From assembly GCA_001587675.1 (NCBI GenBank), contig LNGD01000068.1, positions 1 through 8,618 on the forward strand: a stretch of DNA of 8,618 nt, written 5' to 3'. The notes beneath the pieces are model-generated. The model saw nothing but the letters and a program-made list of their open reading frames with translations. It did no database searches and had not been told where the DNA came from. A program made the position numbers and the translations under genes. This document shows positions 1 to 5,472 of the stretch, in pieces (within the stretch, counting starts at the first letter, position 1; every line of letters starts with the position of its first letter). Source of the stretch: Candidatus Methanofastidiosum methylothiophilum. Its GTDB lineage: Archaea > Methanobacteriota_B > Thermococci > Methanofastidiosales > Methanofastidiosaceae.

Positions 1-1
1 A

Positions 2-157
2 AAGAACAGACTCAGATTTGTCAGAATCGATATTAGGAAAAACAAAGATCTTTATATAACAGAAGATGAACTCACTGGAAGAGATAAAGACATCTATTTA
101 GATTATCTTGACAAGGACTTTTATGTAAATAGGTCAAATAAAAAACATTGCAATTAA
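2..157 (+). CDS. C-terminal fragment of an unrecognised protein (5' end outside window)
   Basis: An open frame runs from the window edge to a TAA at 155-157 and gives 51 residues with no start inside the window. The fragment is highly charged (many Asp, Lys and Arg) with several Tyr, includes the stretch YITEDELTGRDKDIYLDYL, and ends in KKHCN. It has no membrane segment and no motif I recognise. The charge pattern suggests a soluble protein or the tail of one. The other two forward frames are interrupted early, which favours this frame, and a T-run follows the stop directly, as expected at a gene end. It converges with the adenine deaminase gene. No function is proposed; it could still be a chance open frame, since only 156 bases are visible. 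Confidence 0.5.
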   Translation, partial: KNRLRFVRIDIRKNKDLYITEDELTGRDKDIYLDYLDKDFYVNRSNKKHCN

Positions 158-185
158 TATTTTTAGATTCTGGACAATCCTCCAG
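158..185 (+). terminator. Possible T-rich terminator with short hairpin
   Basis: Directly after the stop of the left-edge gene comes a run of five T (160-164). It is followed by a 5-bp inverted repeat, CTGGA (170-174) and TCCAG (181-185), with a 6-base loop. Archaeal termination often needs only a T-run, so the T-run is the more meaningful part. The hairpin lies after the T-run rather than before it, so this is not a bacterial-type intrinsic terminator. The rest of the gap up to 264 is AT-rich and holds no gene. Confidence 0.25.
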
Positions 186-230
186 TGGAAATAAAGGGGT
201 AATAAACATTATTCTAATAAATTTATAAAA

Positions 231-276
231 TTATGATACATTTGAACTTTCTAACAAATCATAACTAAGTATCATA
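231..276. repeat. Nested inverted repeat across the ade stop codon
   Basis: TATGATAC at 232-239 is an exact inverted match to GTATCATA at 269-276. Just inside it, ATTTG (240-244) pairs with CAAAT (255-259). An alternative fold pairs TTATG (231-235) with CATAA (260-264). The element straddles the ade stop codon (265-267, minus strand), so it would lie at the 3' end of the ade transcript. It may act as a 3'-end stem, but such matches also arise by chance in AT-rich DNA. Confidence 0.35.
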
Positions 277-1890
277 CAAATCAATAAGCCTAAACTTATT
301 AAAATCAAAAACTCCTTTATCTCCAATCTTTAATTTTGGTATTACTAGTAAAGCCATAAAAGATAAAGTCATAAATGGTGAACTCAATTGACATCCTAAA
401 GTTTTAGCATAATTTGTAATATGCCTATAATTATCGGCTACTTTGGTGTAGTCTTCAAATGTCATTATACCTCCTATAGGCAGATTTAAAAACATTTTAT
501 TTGACCCACATAAACACCCAATTCCCCCTTTCATTTCAATTGTCATATTGACTGCGTTCAAAATATCTTCATCATCTACACCCACACAAATGATGTTATG
601 GGAATCGTGCCCGATGCTTGATACAATGGCTCCTTTTTTCAATCCAAAGTTTCGAATAAAACCTACTGATACTTTTGAATCTTTATATCTATTAATCACA
701 GCTATTTTCAGTATATCTCTCTCTACGTCCGACACTGCATTCCCATTAATAATCTTAGGTTCTGCTGTAAAACTATTTGTTATTATCTGGCCATCTATAG
801 CTTCAATAACATTTATCTTTCCTTCTTTATAAGGTAAAGAAAAATCAGAGAGTTTTTTCTTACTAACATTAAATTTGTTTATAGCTTCAAAAGATCTATT
901 AGGTATTGAGGTCTTTCCTCTCACTGCCACTTCCTGGCCATTAATATAAGTTGACAGAATATTCAAGTCAGCTAAATTATCAACTACTAAAAAGTCGGCT
1001 GGATCCCCCACTTGGAGCAATCCAACGTCCAGACCATAATGTTTTACAGGATTTACTGAAGATACTTTTAATATTTTAAAAAAATCAATTCCATATTTTA
1101 TTGATCTTCTAATCATTTGATCAATATGGCCTCTAATCAAATCATCAGGATGTTTATCGTCACTGCAAAACATACATACGTCAGAATGAGTGTCTACAAG
1201 AGGAATTAATGCTTCAAAGTTTTGAGCTGCTGATCCTTCTCTAATCTGTATTTTCATTCCTTTTTTAATTTTTTCTAAACCTTCTGCTCTCTGAACACTT
1301 TCGTGGTCTGTGGTGATACCAGCGGCAATATAAGTTTCCAAATCTTTTCCAGTTAAACCTGGAGCATGACCATCGATTTTTTTTGAGTATTTTTTTGCTA
1401 TCTCAATTTTTTCTAAGATATCTTTGTCCCCATTTATCACCCCAACTGTATTCATTACTTCAGACAAAAACTTGACATTATCTTGCATTATTATCTTCTC
1501 AATATCATCCACACCAAGACATGCACCACTTGTTTCAAAAGAAGTTGCAGGAACGCATGGAGACGCCCCAAAATAAAATTTCAACGGAGAAAGTTTAGAA
1601 TTATCAATCATGAAATTTATACCTTCAATACCCAATACGTTAGCGATTTCATGGGGGTCAGAAACAGTTGCCACAGTTCCATGGATAACTGCAATTCTAG
1701 AAAATTCATAAGGAATTAACATTGAACTCTCTATGTGAATATGGGAATCAACAAAACCCGGAATTATATAATTAGAATAAGTATTATCGTCTCTTTCTAT
1801 ATCTGTGATTTTACCATCTGAAAAAATTAGTTTTCCAGAATAGATTTCCTTACTAATTGGGTCTACAATATTCCCAGAAATATAATTCAT
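265..1890 (-). CDS. ade: Adenine deaminase
   Basis: This 541-residue protein is a metal-dependent amidohydrolase of the Ade (COG1001) family, which converts adenine to hypoxanthine plus ammonia in purine salvage in the cytoplasm. Visible landmarks are the metal-binding HxH in PGFVDSHIHIESS (H50, H52), the TVSDPHEIANV segment (about 76-85), the glutamate in SEVMN (E144), the histidines in DGHAPG (H175) and TDHES (H196), and the aspartates of CSDDKHPDD (about 244-245). The LQVGDPADFLVV motif (about 292-303) belongs to the small composite beta domain. The C-terminal Ade-specific domain holds SIGHDSHNI, GGIGC and the closing KIGDKGVFD. Length is close to the usual 550-600 and no key residue is missing. 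The ATG at 1890-1888 gives MNYISGNIVDP, a normal family N-terminus. It is divergent from the zinc-ribbon gene and seems to be monocistronic. Confidence 0.95.
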   Translation of the reverse strand: MNYISGNIVDPISKEIYSGKLIFSDGKITDIERDDNTYSNYIIPGFVDSHIHIESSMLIPYEFSRIAVIHGTVATVSDPHEIANVLGIEGINFMIDNSKLSPLKFYFGASPCVPATSFETSGACLGVDDIEKIIMQDNVKFLSEVMNTVGVINGDKDILEKIEIAKKYSKKIDGHAPGLTGKDLETYIAAGITTDHESVQRAEGLEKIKKGMKIQIREGSAAQNFEALIPLVDTHSDVCMFCSDDKHPDDLIRGHIDQMIRRSIKYGIDFFKILKVSSVNPVKHYGLDVGLLQVGDPADFLVVDNLADLNILSTYINGQEVAVRGKTSIPNRSFEAINKFNVSKKKLSDFSLPYKEGKINVIEAIDGQIITNSFTAEPKIINGNAVSDVERDILKIAVINRYKDSKVSVGFIRNFGLKKGAIVSSIGHDSHNIICVGVDDEDILNAVNMTIEMKGGIGCLCGSNKMFLNLPIGGIMTFEDYTKVADNYRHITNYAKTLGCQLSSPFMTLSFMALLVIPKLKIGDKGVFDFNKFRLIDLYDT

Positions 1891-1915
1891 TGAACCATAA
1901 ATATATTATCAATAG

Positions 1916-1926
1916 ATTATATAAAA
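1916..1926 (-). promoter_or_regulatory. TATA-box-like promoter element for ade
   Basis: Read on the minus strand this is TTTTATATAAT, close to the archaeal TATA consensus. A start site about 25 bases downstream would fall near 1895, only a few bases before the ade ATG at 1890, so the transcript would be nearly leaderless. This agrees with the lack of a Shine-Dalgarno sequence just ahead of that ATG (GGTTCA only). The core TTATATAA (1918-1925) is a perfect palindrome, so it could also drive leftward and rightward transcription. A second A/T element nearer the gene (about 1898-1908) is too close to the ATG to serve as a TATA box. Confidence 0.5.
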
Positions 1927-1951
1927 TTATTGAATACCTAATCAAAATACA

Positions 1952-1959
1952 TTTAAAAA
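1952..1959 (+). promoter_or_regulatory. Candidate TATA element for the zinc-ribbon gene cluster
   Basis: TTTAAAAA lies 30-37 bases before the ATG at 1989. A start about 25 bases downstream would fall near 1981 and give a leader just long enough to hold part of the GGTGG ribosome binding site. The palindromic TTATATAA at 1918-1925 is an alternative and would give a leader of about 40 bases. The sequence alone does not decide between them. Confidence 0.35.
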
Positions 1960-1978
1960 CAAAAATAGTATAGTGTAT

Positions 1979-1983
1979 GGTGG
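1979..1983 (+). promoter_or_regulatory. Ribosome binding site deciding the start of the zinc-ribbon gene
   Basis: GGTGG ends five bases before the ATG at 1989 and matches part of the archaeal GGAGGTGATC anti-SD complement. An in-frame ATG at 1977 would add MVVI but has no such site ahead of it, so 1989 is preferred. Confidence 0.5.
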
Positions 1984-1988
1984 TTATT

Positions 1989-2138
1989 ATGTGTAGTGTT
2001 GGTGGAACTTTTGATGTTGATATGGCAGAAGGTCCAGAAGGCTATGTTTGTACAGAATGTGGCTCTCAGTTTAAAGGCATAGGAAAAGATCCAAAATGCC
2101 CAAAGTGCTCTTCGGATAAGGTTGTCAAAATTGGATGA
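1989..2138 (+). CDS. Small zinc-ribbon protein (49 aa)
   Basis: The ORF encodes 49 residues ending at TGA 2136-2138. It contains a compact four-cysteine knuckle pair, CTEC at 21-24 and CPKC at 37-40, separated by 12 residues with Gly and Lys (QFKGIGKDPK). This is the layout of a zinc ribbon or rubredoxin-like fold. A further Cys at position 2 follows the start Met, and the first 18 residues are acidic with Gly (GTFDVDMAEGPEG). The rubredoxin pattern CPxCG is only loosely matched, so structural zinc is more likely than redox iron. It is the first gene of the plus-strand cluster, and its end overlaps the next gene, which implies translational coupling. Small zinc ribbons like this are common in archaea, often with unknown partners; protein or nucleic-acid binding is inference only. 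The ATG at 1977 is a less likely alternative start. Confidence 0.8.
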   Translation: MCSVGGTFDVDMAEGPEGYVCTECGSQFKGIGKDPKCPKCSSDKVVKIG

Positions 2139-2610
2139 TAACAACTTTATTCCGTTAAATAATAACGAAATTGTCTTTATTTCGTATAATGGATACTTTT
2201 TAGGAGTAGTTAAATCCTTGGGCAAATCTTTTTTATTGGAAACTGAAAAAGAAGAAATTGTTCTTGGAACGGGTAAAGAAGATATTTTATGTGCTTCGTC
2301 ATTGATAAAGGATGTAAAAATTAAATCTATTATCAAATCAAATCTATATGCTTTGAGAGAATTATCATTTCCATTAATAATTCTCAATAAAGGGCATCCT
2401 GCTTCAAAGAGATTAAAATTAGTTTTTGGATTTGGGGAGAGGATATTACTAGACTCATGCATAGAAGCAGGTACCCATCCAGACCAACATTTGCTTTGTT
2501 CTATGGAAGATTTATCCGGCATATCTATAATAGCTAAACAAAATGGAATTGAAGTATTCGACCCAAAAAAAAGAAAAATTGAATTTGAAAAGTGCGATAT
2601 TGAGATATAA
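2122..2610 (+). CDS. Unrecognised Cys/His-rich protein, TTG start
   Basis: About 160 residues that I do not recognise. The N-terminal half is beta-rich (EIVFISYNGYFLGVVKSLG, about 16-34, then SFLLETEKEEIVLG), suggesting a small barrel. The C-terminal half holds GHPASKR (H92), then C113, H119, H123 and C126 in the segment LLDSCIEAGTHPDQHLLCSM, with further Cys at 57 and 158. C-x5-H-x3-H-x2-C could bind a metal. There is no signal peptide or membrane span. No ATG or GTG occurs between the upstream in-frame stop (2080-2082) and the conserved-looking sequence, so the start is TTG. The choices are 2122, which abuts AAGG, or 2131, which has AAGG at 2118-2121 nine bases upstream and better spacing. 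It overlaps the zinc-ribbon gene by 17 bases (8 if 2131), so the two are probably translated together. A 189-residue antisense frame is a shadow. Confidence 0.7.
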   Translation: MSKLDDNNFIPLNNNEIVFISYNGYFLGVVKSLGKSFLLETEKEEIVLGTGKEDILCASSLIKDVKIKSIIKSNLYALRELSFPLIILNKGHPASKRLKLVFGFGERILLDSCIEAGTHPDQHLLCSMEDLSGISIIAKQNGIEVFDPKKRKIEFEKCDIEI

Positions 2611-2619
2611 TTATAAAAT
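2611..2619 (+). promoter_or_regulatory. TATA box for the MoaD-like gene and tgtA (leaderless start)
   Basis: TTATAAAAT begins right after the TAA of the upstream gene (2608-2610). Its centre lies about 24 bases before the ATG at 2639, which is the archaeal distance from TATA box to transcription start. The transcript would therefore begin at or next to the ATG, and no Shine-Dalgarno sequence is seen before it (CATATTCTACTTT). The MoaD-like gene and tgtA may thus form a separate transcription unit from the two genes upstream. Confidence 0.5.
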
Positions 2620-2638
2620 CATTTACATATTCTACTTT

Positions 2639-2893
2639 ATGAAGATTCTTTATTTTGGAGATTTAATCGAAATAACAAAGAAAAGAGAAGAAATTTTAGA
2701 ATTAGAATCAATGAAAATTAGTGAGCTAAAGGATCTTCTAACAAAAAAATATCCTAAACTTAAGGAATCTTTTTTAAAGGACGACATTAGAATTATCATA
2801 AATGGGAGAGACTATTCTTTTACAGGTGGAAATGAAACTTTAATTTCAAAAGAGGATGAGATAGCTCTTTTTTCTCCTGTAGGGGGCGGATAA
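2639..2893 (+). CDS. MoaD/ThiS-family sulfur-carrier-like beta-grasp protein
   Basis: This 84-residue protein starts MKILYFGDLIEI, the first beta strand typical of MoaD. A helix (SELKDLLTKKYPKL) and a strand with RIIINGRDYS follow, and it ends with the family hallmark DEIALFSPVGGG. The C-terminal glycines are the site that E1-like enzymes adenylate and convert to a thiocarboxylate. Relatives serve molybdopterin synthesis (MoaD), thiamine synthesis (ThiS), or tRNA thiolation and protein tagging (TtuB, SAMP, Urm1). The tail here is three glycines with nothing beyond. The frame stays open upstream to 2543, but residues before MKILYF look like translated AT-rich gap, and the TATA box at 2611 supports 2639. 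The gene abuts tgtA with no gap, so a role in tRNA modification is an attractive inference; no E1-like or MoaE gene is visible. Confidence 0.9.
   Translation: MKILYFGDLIEITKKREEILELESMKISELKDLLTKKYPKLKESFLKDDIRIIINGRDYSFTGGNETLISKEDEIALFSPVGGG
2882..2890 (+). promoter_or_regulatory. tgtA ribosome binding site made of the Gly-tail codons
   Basis: The three C-terminal glycine codons of the MoaD-like gene, GGG GGC GGA, form a purine-rich Shine-Dalgarno stretch. Its GGGGG run (2882-2886) lies seven bases before the tgtA ATG at 2894. The MoaD-like stop TAA (2891-2893) directly precedes that ATG, so ribosomes terminating on one gene are well placed to start the other. Confidence 0.65.
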
Positions 2894-4639
2894 ATGTTTG
2901 AAATAAAATCAAAAGATGGTCTAGGCAGGATCGGGAAACTTACAATAGGAAAAAAATCAATTGAAACTCCTACTTTGATGCCAGTTATTAATCCAAATAA
3001 AATAGTAATAGCCCCTAAAGATATGTATGATTACGGTGCAGAGATCATAATCACTAATTCATATATTATATACAGAACAAACAAACTAAAAGAAATAGCT
3101 TTAGAAAAGGGAATTCATAAAATGCTTGATTTTAATGGAGTCATAGAAACTGATTCTGGTTCTTTCCAAATGGCGGCTTATGGCGACATAGAGATTGAAA
3201 ATAAAGAAATCCTGCAATTCCAAAAGGATATAGGTGTCGATATAGGAACTTTTCTTGACATACCTACCCACCCTGATGAATCCCATAATAAAGCCCAATC
3301 TGATTTAGAAACTACTCTTGAAAGAGCACGGGAAGCAGTAAATTTTGATTTAAATCTAAACGGTACAATACAGGGAGGAACACACTTAGACTTAAGGAGA
3401 AAATCAGCGGAAGAGATGAGCAATTTACCTTTTACAGTAAATCCAATAGGTGGTGTGGTACCATTAATGATGGAATACAGATTCAGTGAGTTAGTTGATA
3501 TCATTCTTTCGGTCAAAGCAAATCTGTCTCCAGCAAGGCCAGTACATCTTTTTGGAGCAGGCCACCCAATGTTACTGTCCTTATCTGTTCTTTTAGGATG
3601 TGACTTATTTGATTCTGCAGCATATGTTCTTTATGCTCAAGATTTGAGATATCTTACGCCCTATGGAACAAAAAAATTAAATGAAATGAAATATCTGCCC
3701 TGTACTTGTCCAGTTTGTAGAAAATACACAGCACAGGAACTCATAAATGAAAAAGAAGAAAAGAGATTAGAACTACTTTCATCTCATAACTTATATGCAA
3801 CTTTTGAAGAACTTAAACTAATAAAAGAATCAATTCATGAAGGAACTCTTTTTGAGTTAGTTGAAACTAGGATAAGAAGTCATCCAAGACTATTACTAGC
3901 ATACAGAAAAATCAAAGATTATTACACTCTATTAGAAGAGTTTGATCCAATAACAAAAAGGTCTGCACTTTTTTATACTGGTGAAGAATCTAATTTAAGG
4001 CCTATAGTAAAAAGAACTAAAGATCGAATTAAAGGTCTTAACTCAAAAAAATATGAGGATCACCTTTTCTTTGGTAAATTTCCAAAGGAGCTTGAATTTA
4101 CTTATCCTTTCGGCCAATGTGAAATGGAAGAAGAAAGAAGAGAAAAAGGCGATTCAGAACTGACAGATGAAGACACAATTAGGATTATAGCCGATTACCA
4201 ATTTGGTACTGGTGTTGGTGAAAAACTATTCAAGGATGCAGTAGTAAAGAGATCAAAAACTAAAATGATAAGATATATCTATAATGAAAATGGATTAATG
4301 TTAGCAACTTTAAGAGCTAGAGACGGACTATTTACTCCAAATATCGAAGGTTCAAAAAGATTAAAAGAAATCATTCCTTTTCCTAGATACAGAATAATAG
4401 TTGATGAAGAAGCAGCCCCATTCATAAAAGAAGGTGCAAATGTATTCACAAAATTTGTTATAGATATGGATAAAAATCTTAGACCTTATGAAGAAGTACT
4501 TATTGTTAACTCTAAAGATGATTTATTAGGAACAGGAACTCTGATGCTATCCCCAAGAGAAATAAGGGCTTTTGAAAGAGGAATGGCGGTAAGAACAAGA
4601 TGGGGAATAGAAAAAAATAATTCTACCCAAGAATACTAG
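2894..4639 (+). CDS. tgtA: Archaeosine tRNA-guanine transglycosylase
   Basis: A 581-residue protein, the usual length for archaeal TGT. The family replaces guanine 15 in the D-loop of archaeal tRNA with preQ0, the first tRNA-bound step to archaeosine. The catalytic barrel carries ETDSGSFQ with D87 and CDLFDSAAY with D240, matching the two conserved catalytic aspartates of archaeal TGT, plus the substrate-pocket segments TIQGG (158-162), NPIGGVVP and HLFGAGHP. The zinc site is C270, C272, C275 and H298. Archaea-specific C1/C2 domains follow. A PUA domain fills about 460-572, with LFTPNIEGSKRLKEIIPFPR and the closing EIRAFERGMAVRTRWGI, and would bind the tRNA acceptor end. No domain is missing. 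It is coupled to the MoaD-like gene upstream, and its last 17 bases overlap the convergent platform-protein gene. Confidence 0.96.
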   Translation: MFEIKSKDGLGRIGKLTIGKKSIETPTLMPVINPNKIVIAPKDMYDYGAEIIITNSYIIYRTNKLKEIALEKGIHKMLDFNGVIETDSGSFQMAAYGDIEIENKEILQFQKDIGVDIGTFLDIPTHPDESHNKAQSDLETTLERAREAVNFDLNLNGTIQGGTHLDLRRKSAEEMSNLPFTVNPIGGVVPLMMEYRFSELVDIILSVKANLSPARPVHLFGAGHPMLLSLSVLLGCDLFDSAAYVLYAQDLRYLTPYGTKKLNEMKYLPCTCPVCRKYTAQELINEKEEKRLELLSSHNLYATFEELKLIKESIHEGTLFELVETRIRSHPRLLLAYRKIKDYYTLLEEFDPITKRSALFYTGEESNLRPIVKRTKDRIKGLNSKKYEDHLFFGKFPKELEFTYPFGQCEMEEERREKGDSELTDEDTIRIIADYQFGTGVGEKLFKDAVVKRSKTKMIRYIYNENGLMLATLRARDGLFTPNIEGSKRLKEIIPFPRYRIIVDEEAAPFIKEGANVFTKFVIDMDKNLRPYEEVLIVNSKDDLLGTGTLMLSPREIRAFERGMAVRTRWGIEKNNSTQEY

Positions 4640-5459
4640 AAAGAATAGGAGATTCTATCAAGAATCTAAATGATAAGTATCCAATTGCTGTAAGTATAAT
4701 ACTATGTTTAACTCCAGAGAATAAAGAATTTGTAGTCATCTTTCCGATCATTAAACCAGCCAAAGCCCCATGAATTATCAACATATTCTGGAAAGTAACA
4801 CTAAATGCTTCTTTACTGATAGTTTCTTTAGCAGTTGGTAAAGTTATTTCTGAGAATACAGCAACGAATTGGGTCTGAAGTAAAAAAATTACTGAGAGAA
4901 ATACTAGATAGGAAATATAGATGATTCCTGTATACTGACTTAATTTTGAGGCTTGCTCTTTTGCCAATCCTCTCATCATTCTAGCACTTTCAGCTGCCGA
5001 TTCCAATATTTTTATGATATTGCCTCCTGCATGATGAGCAATTACAATTAATGAAACTGTTCCTTGAATATTATCGCTTTTTACTTTATCAGCAAATGAT
5101 GTTAGAACTTCATCAAATGGTACTCCCCAAGATATCTTAGATGCCATTGTTTTAATTTCATCAGATAGCCTTCCATAATCATCTTCTTGTGCCATTTTTA
5201 TTGCTTGGGGTAAAGTCATTCCAGCGGCCTGAGAATCAGCAAGAGCTCTTAAGAATTCAGGAAATTGGTCTTCAATTTCAGTTATCCAAGCTTGATGCCT
5301 CATTTTTATGATTAGATAGGGTCCTACAGCAATAGCTATGCCTGCTATAACTCCTTCACTCATGTTAAGAATGAAAAAACTGATTAGACTTAGGATTATT
5401 CCTGTCGCAATACTTCCAATTGTTGTGTACATATTATAGTTTCTTTTTCTCAAATACAC
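4623..5459 (-). CDS. T2SSF/TadC-like membrane platform protein (second copy)
   Basis: This 278-residue inner-membrane protein has a single type II secretion F (T2SSF) domain. Two adjoining hydrophobic helices (about 12-32 and 34-53) precede the cytoplasmic T2SSF helices at about 60-170 (DQFPEFLRALADSQAAGMTLPQAI cut here into EDQFPEFLRA and AAGMTLPQAI; then WGVPFDEVL and AHHAGGNI). Three more hydrophobic helices follow at about 176-196, 224-243 and 250-268. Such proteins anchor the secretion ATPase at the membrane in pilus and secretion machines. The start is GTG at 5459-5457, four bases after the preceding gene's stop, with AAAAGG seven bases upstream. A TTG two codons in, placed six bases after AGGTGA, is an alternative start. 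It is the last gene of the operon, and its 3' end overlaps tgtA on the opposite strand. Pairing with the 325-residue protein fits a TadB/TadC or EpdJ/EpdK-like arrangement; which is which cannot be told. Confidence 0.85.
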   Translation of the reverse strand: MYLRKRNYNMYTTIGSIATGIILSLISFFILNMSEGVIAGIAIAVGPYLIIKMRHQAWITEIEDQFPEFLRALADSQAAGMTLPQAIKMAQEDDYGRLSDEIKTMASKISWGVPFDEVLTSFADKVKSDNIQGTVSLIVIAHHAGGNIIKILESAAESARMMRGLAKEQASKLSQYTGIIYISYLVFLSVIFLLQTQFVAVFSEITLPTAKETISKEAFSVTFQNMLIIHGALAGLMIGKMTTNSLFSGVKHSIILTAIGYLSFRFLIESPILSSILG

Positions 5460-5472
5460 TCACCTACCTTTT
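5460..5472 (-). promoter_or_regulatory. Coupled ribosome binding site at the platform-platform junction
   Basis: Read on the minus strand, AAAAGGTAGGTGA precedes the GTG at 5459. AAAAGG includes the last codons of the upstream gene and the TAG stop (5466-5464) sits inside the site. Two SD-like cores are present: AAGG spaced seven bases from GTG, and AGGTGA directly touching GTG but six bases from the TTG at 5453. Confidence 0.55.

Noticed and set aside
218..235. TATA-like stretch on the plus strand after the left-edge gene
   Set aside because: No gene follows on the plus strand for over 1.7 kb. Such A/T stretches are frequent here, and the region is the convergent 3' gap.
566..578. Box-C-like TGATGA in the minus strand, as in C/D box RNAs
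   Set aside because: It encodes Asp-Asp-Glu-Asp in ade, and no box D (CTGA) was seen at suitable spacing downstream.
548..832. Plus-strand open frame inside ade
   Set aside because: Antisense to a complete, well-conserved adenine deaminase; no independent ribosome binding site or motif.
1483..1719. Plus-strand open frame inside ade with several Cys
   Set aside because: Cys content comes from the antisense of conserved ade codons; it overlaps the metal-binding region of ade and shows no domain.
1953..2522. Minus-strand open frame of 189 codons opposite the zinc-ribbon and Cys/His genes
   Set aside because: It lies fully antisense to the four-Cys zinc ribbon, whose motif is clearly real, and to the coupled downstream gene. 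Its translation has no recognisable motif and reads as the complement of the real codons.
2543..2638. Upstream extension of the MoaD-like frame to an ATG at 2543
   Set aside because: It would add about 32 residues overlapping the previous gene, with composition like AT-rich spacer. The MoaD fold begins at MKILYF, and a TATA box lies between.
3101..3516. Two minus-strand open frames inside tgtA
   Set aside because: They overlap each other and the catalytic domain of tgtA; no promoter, ribosome binding site or motif.
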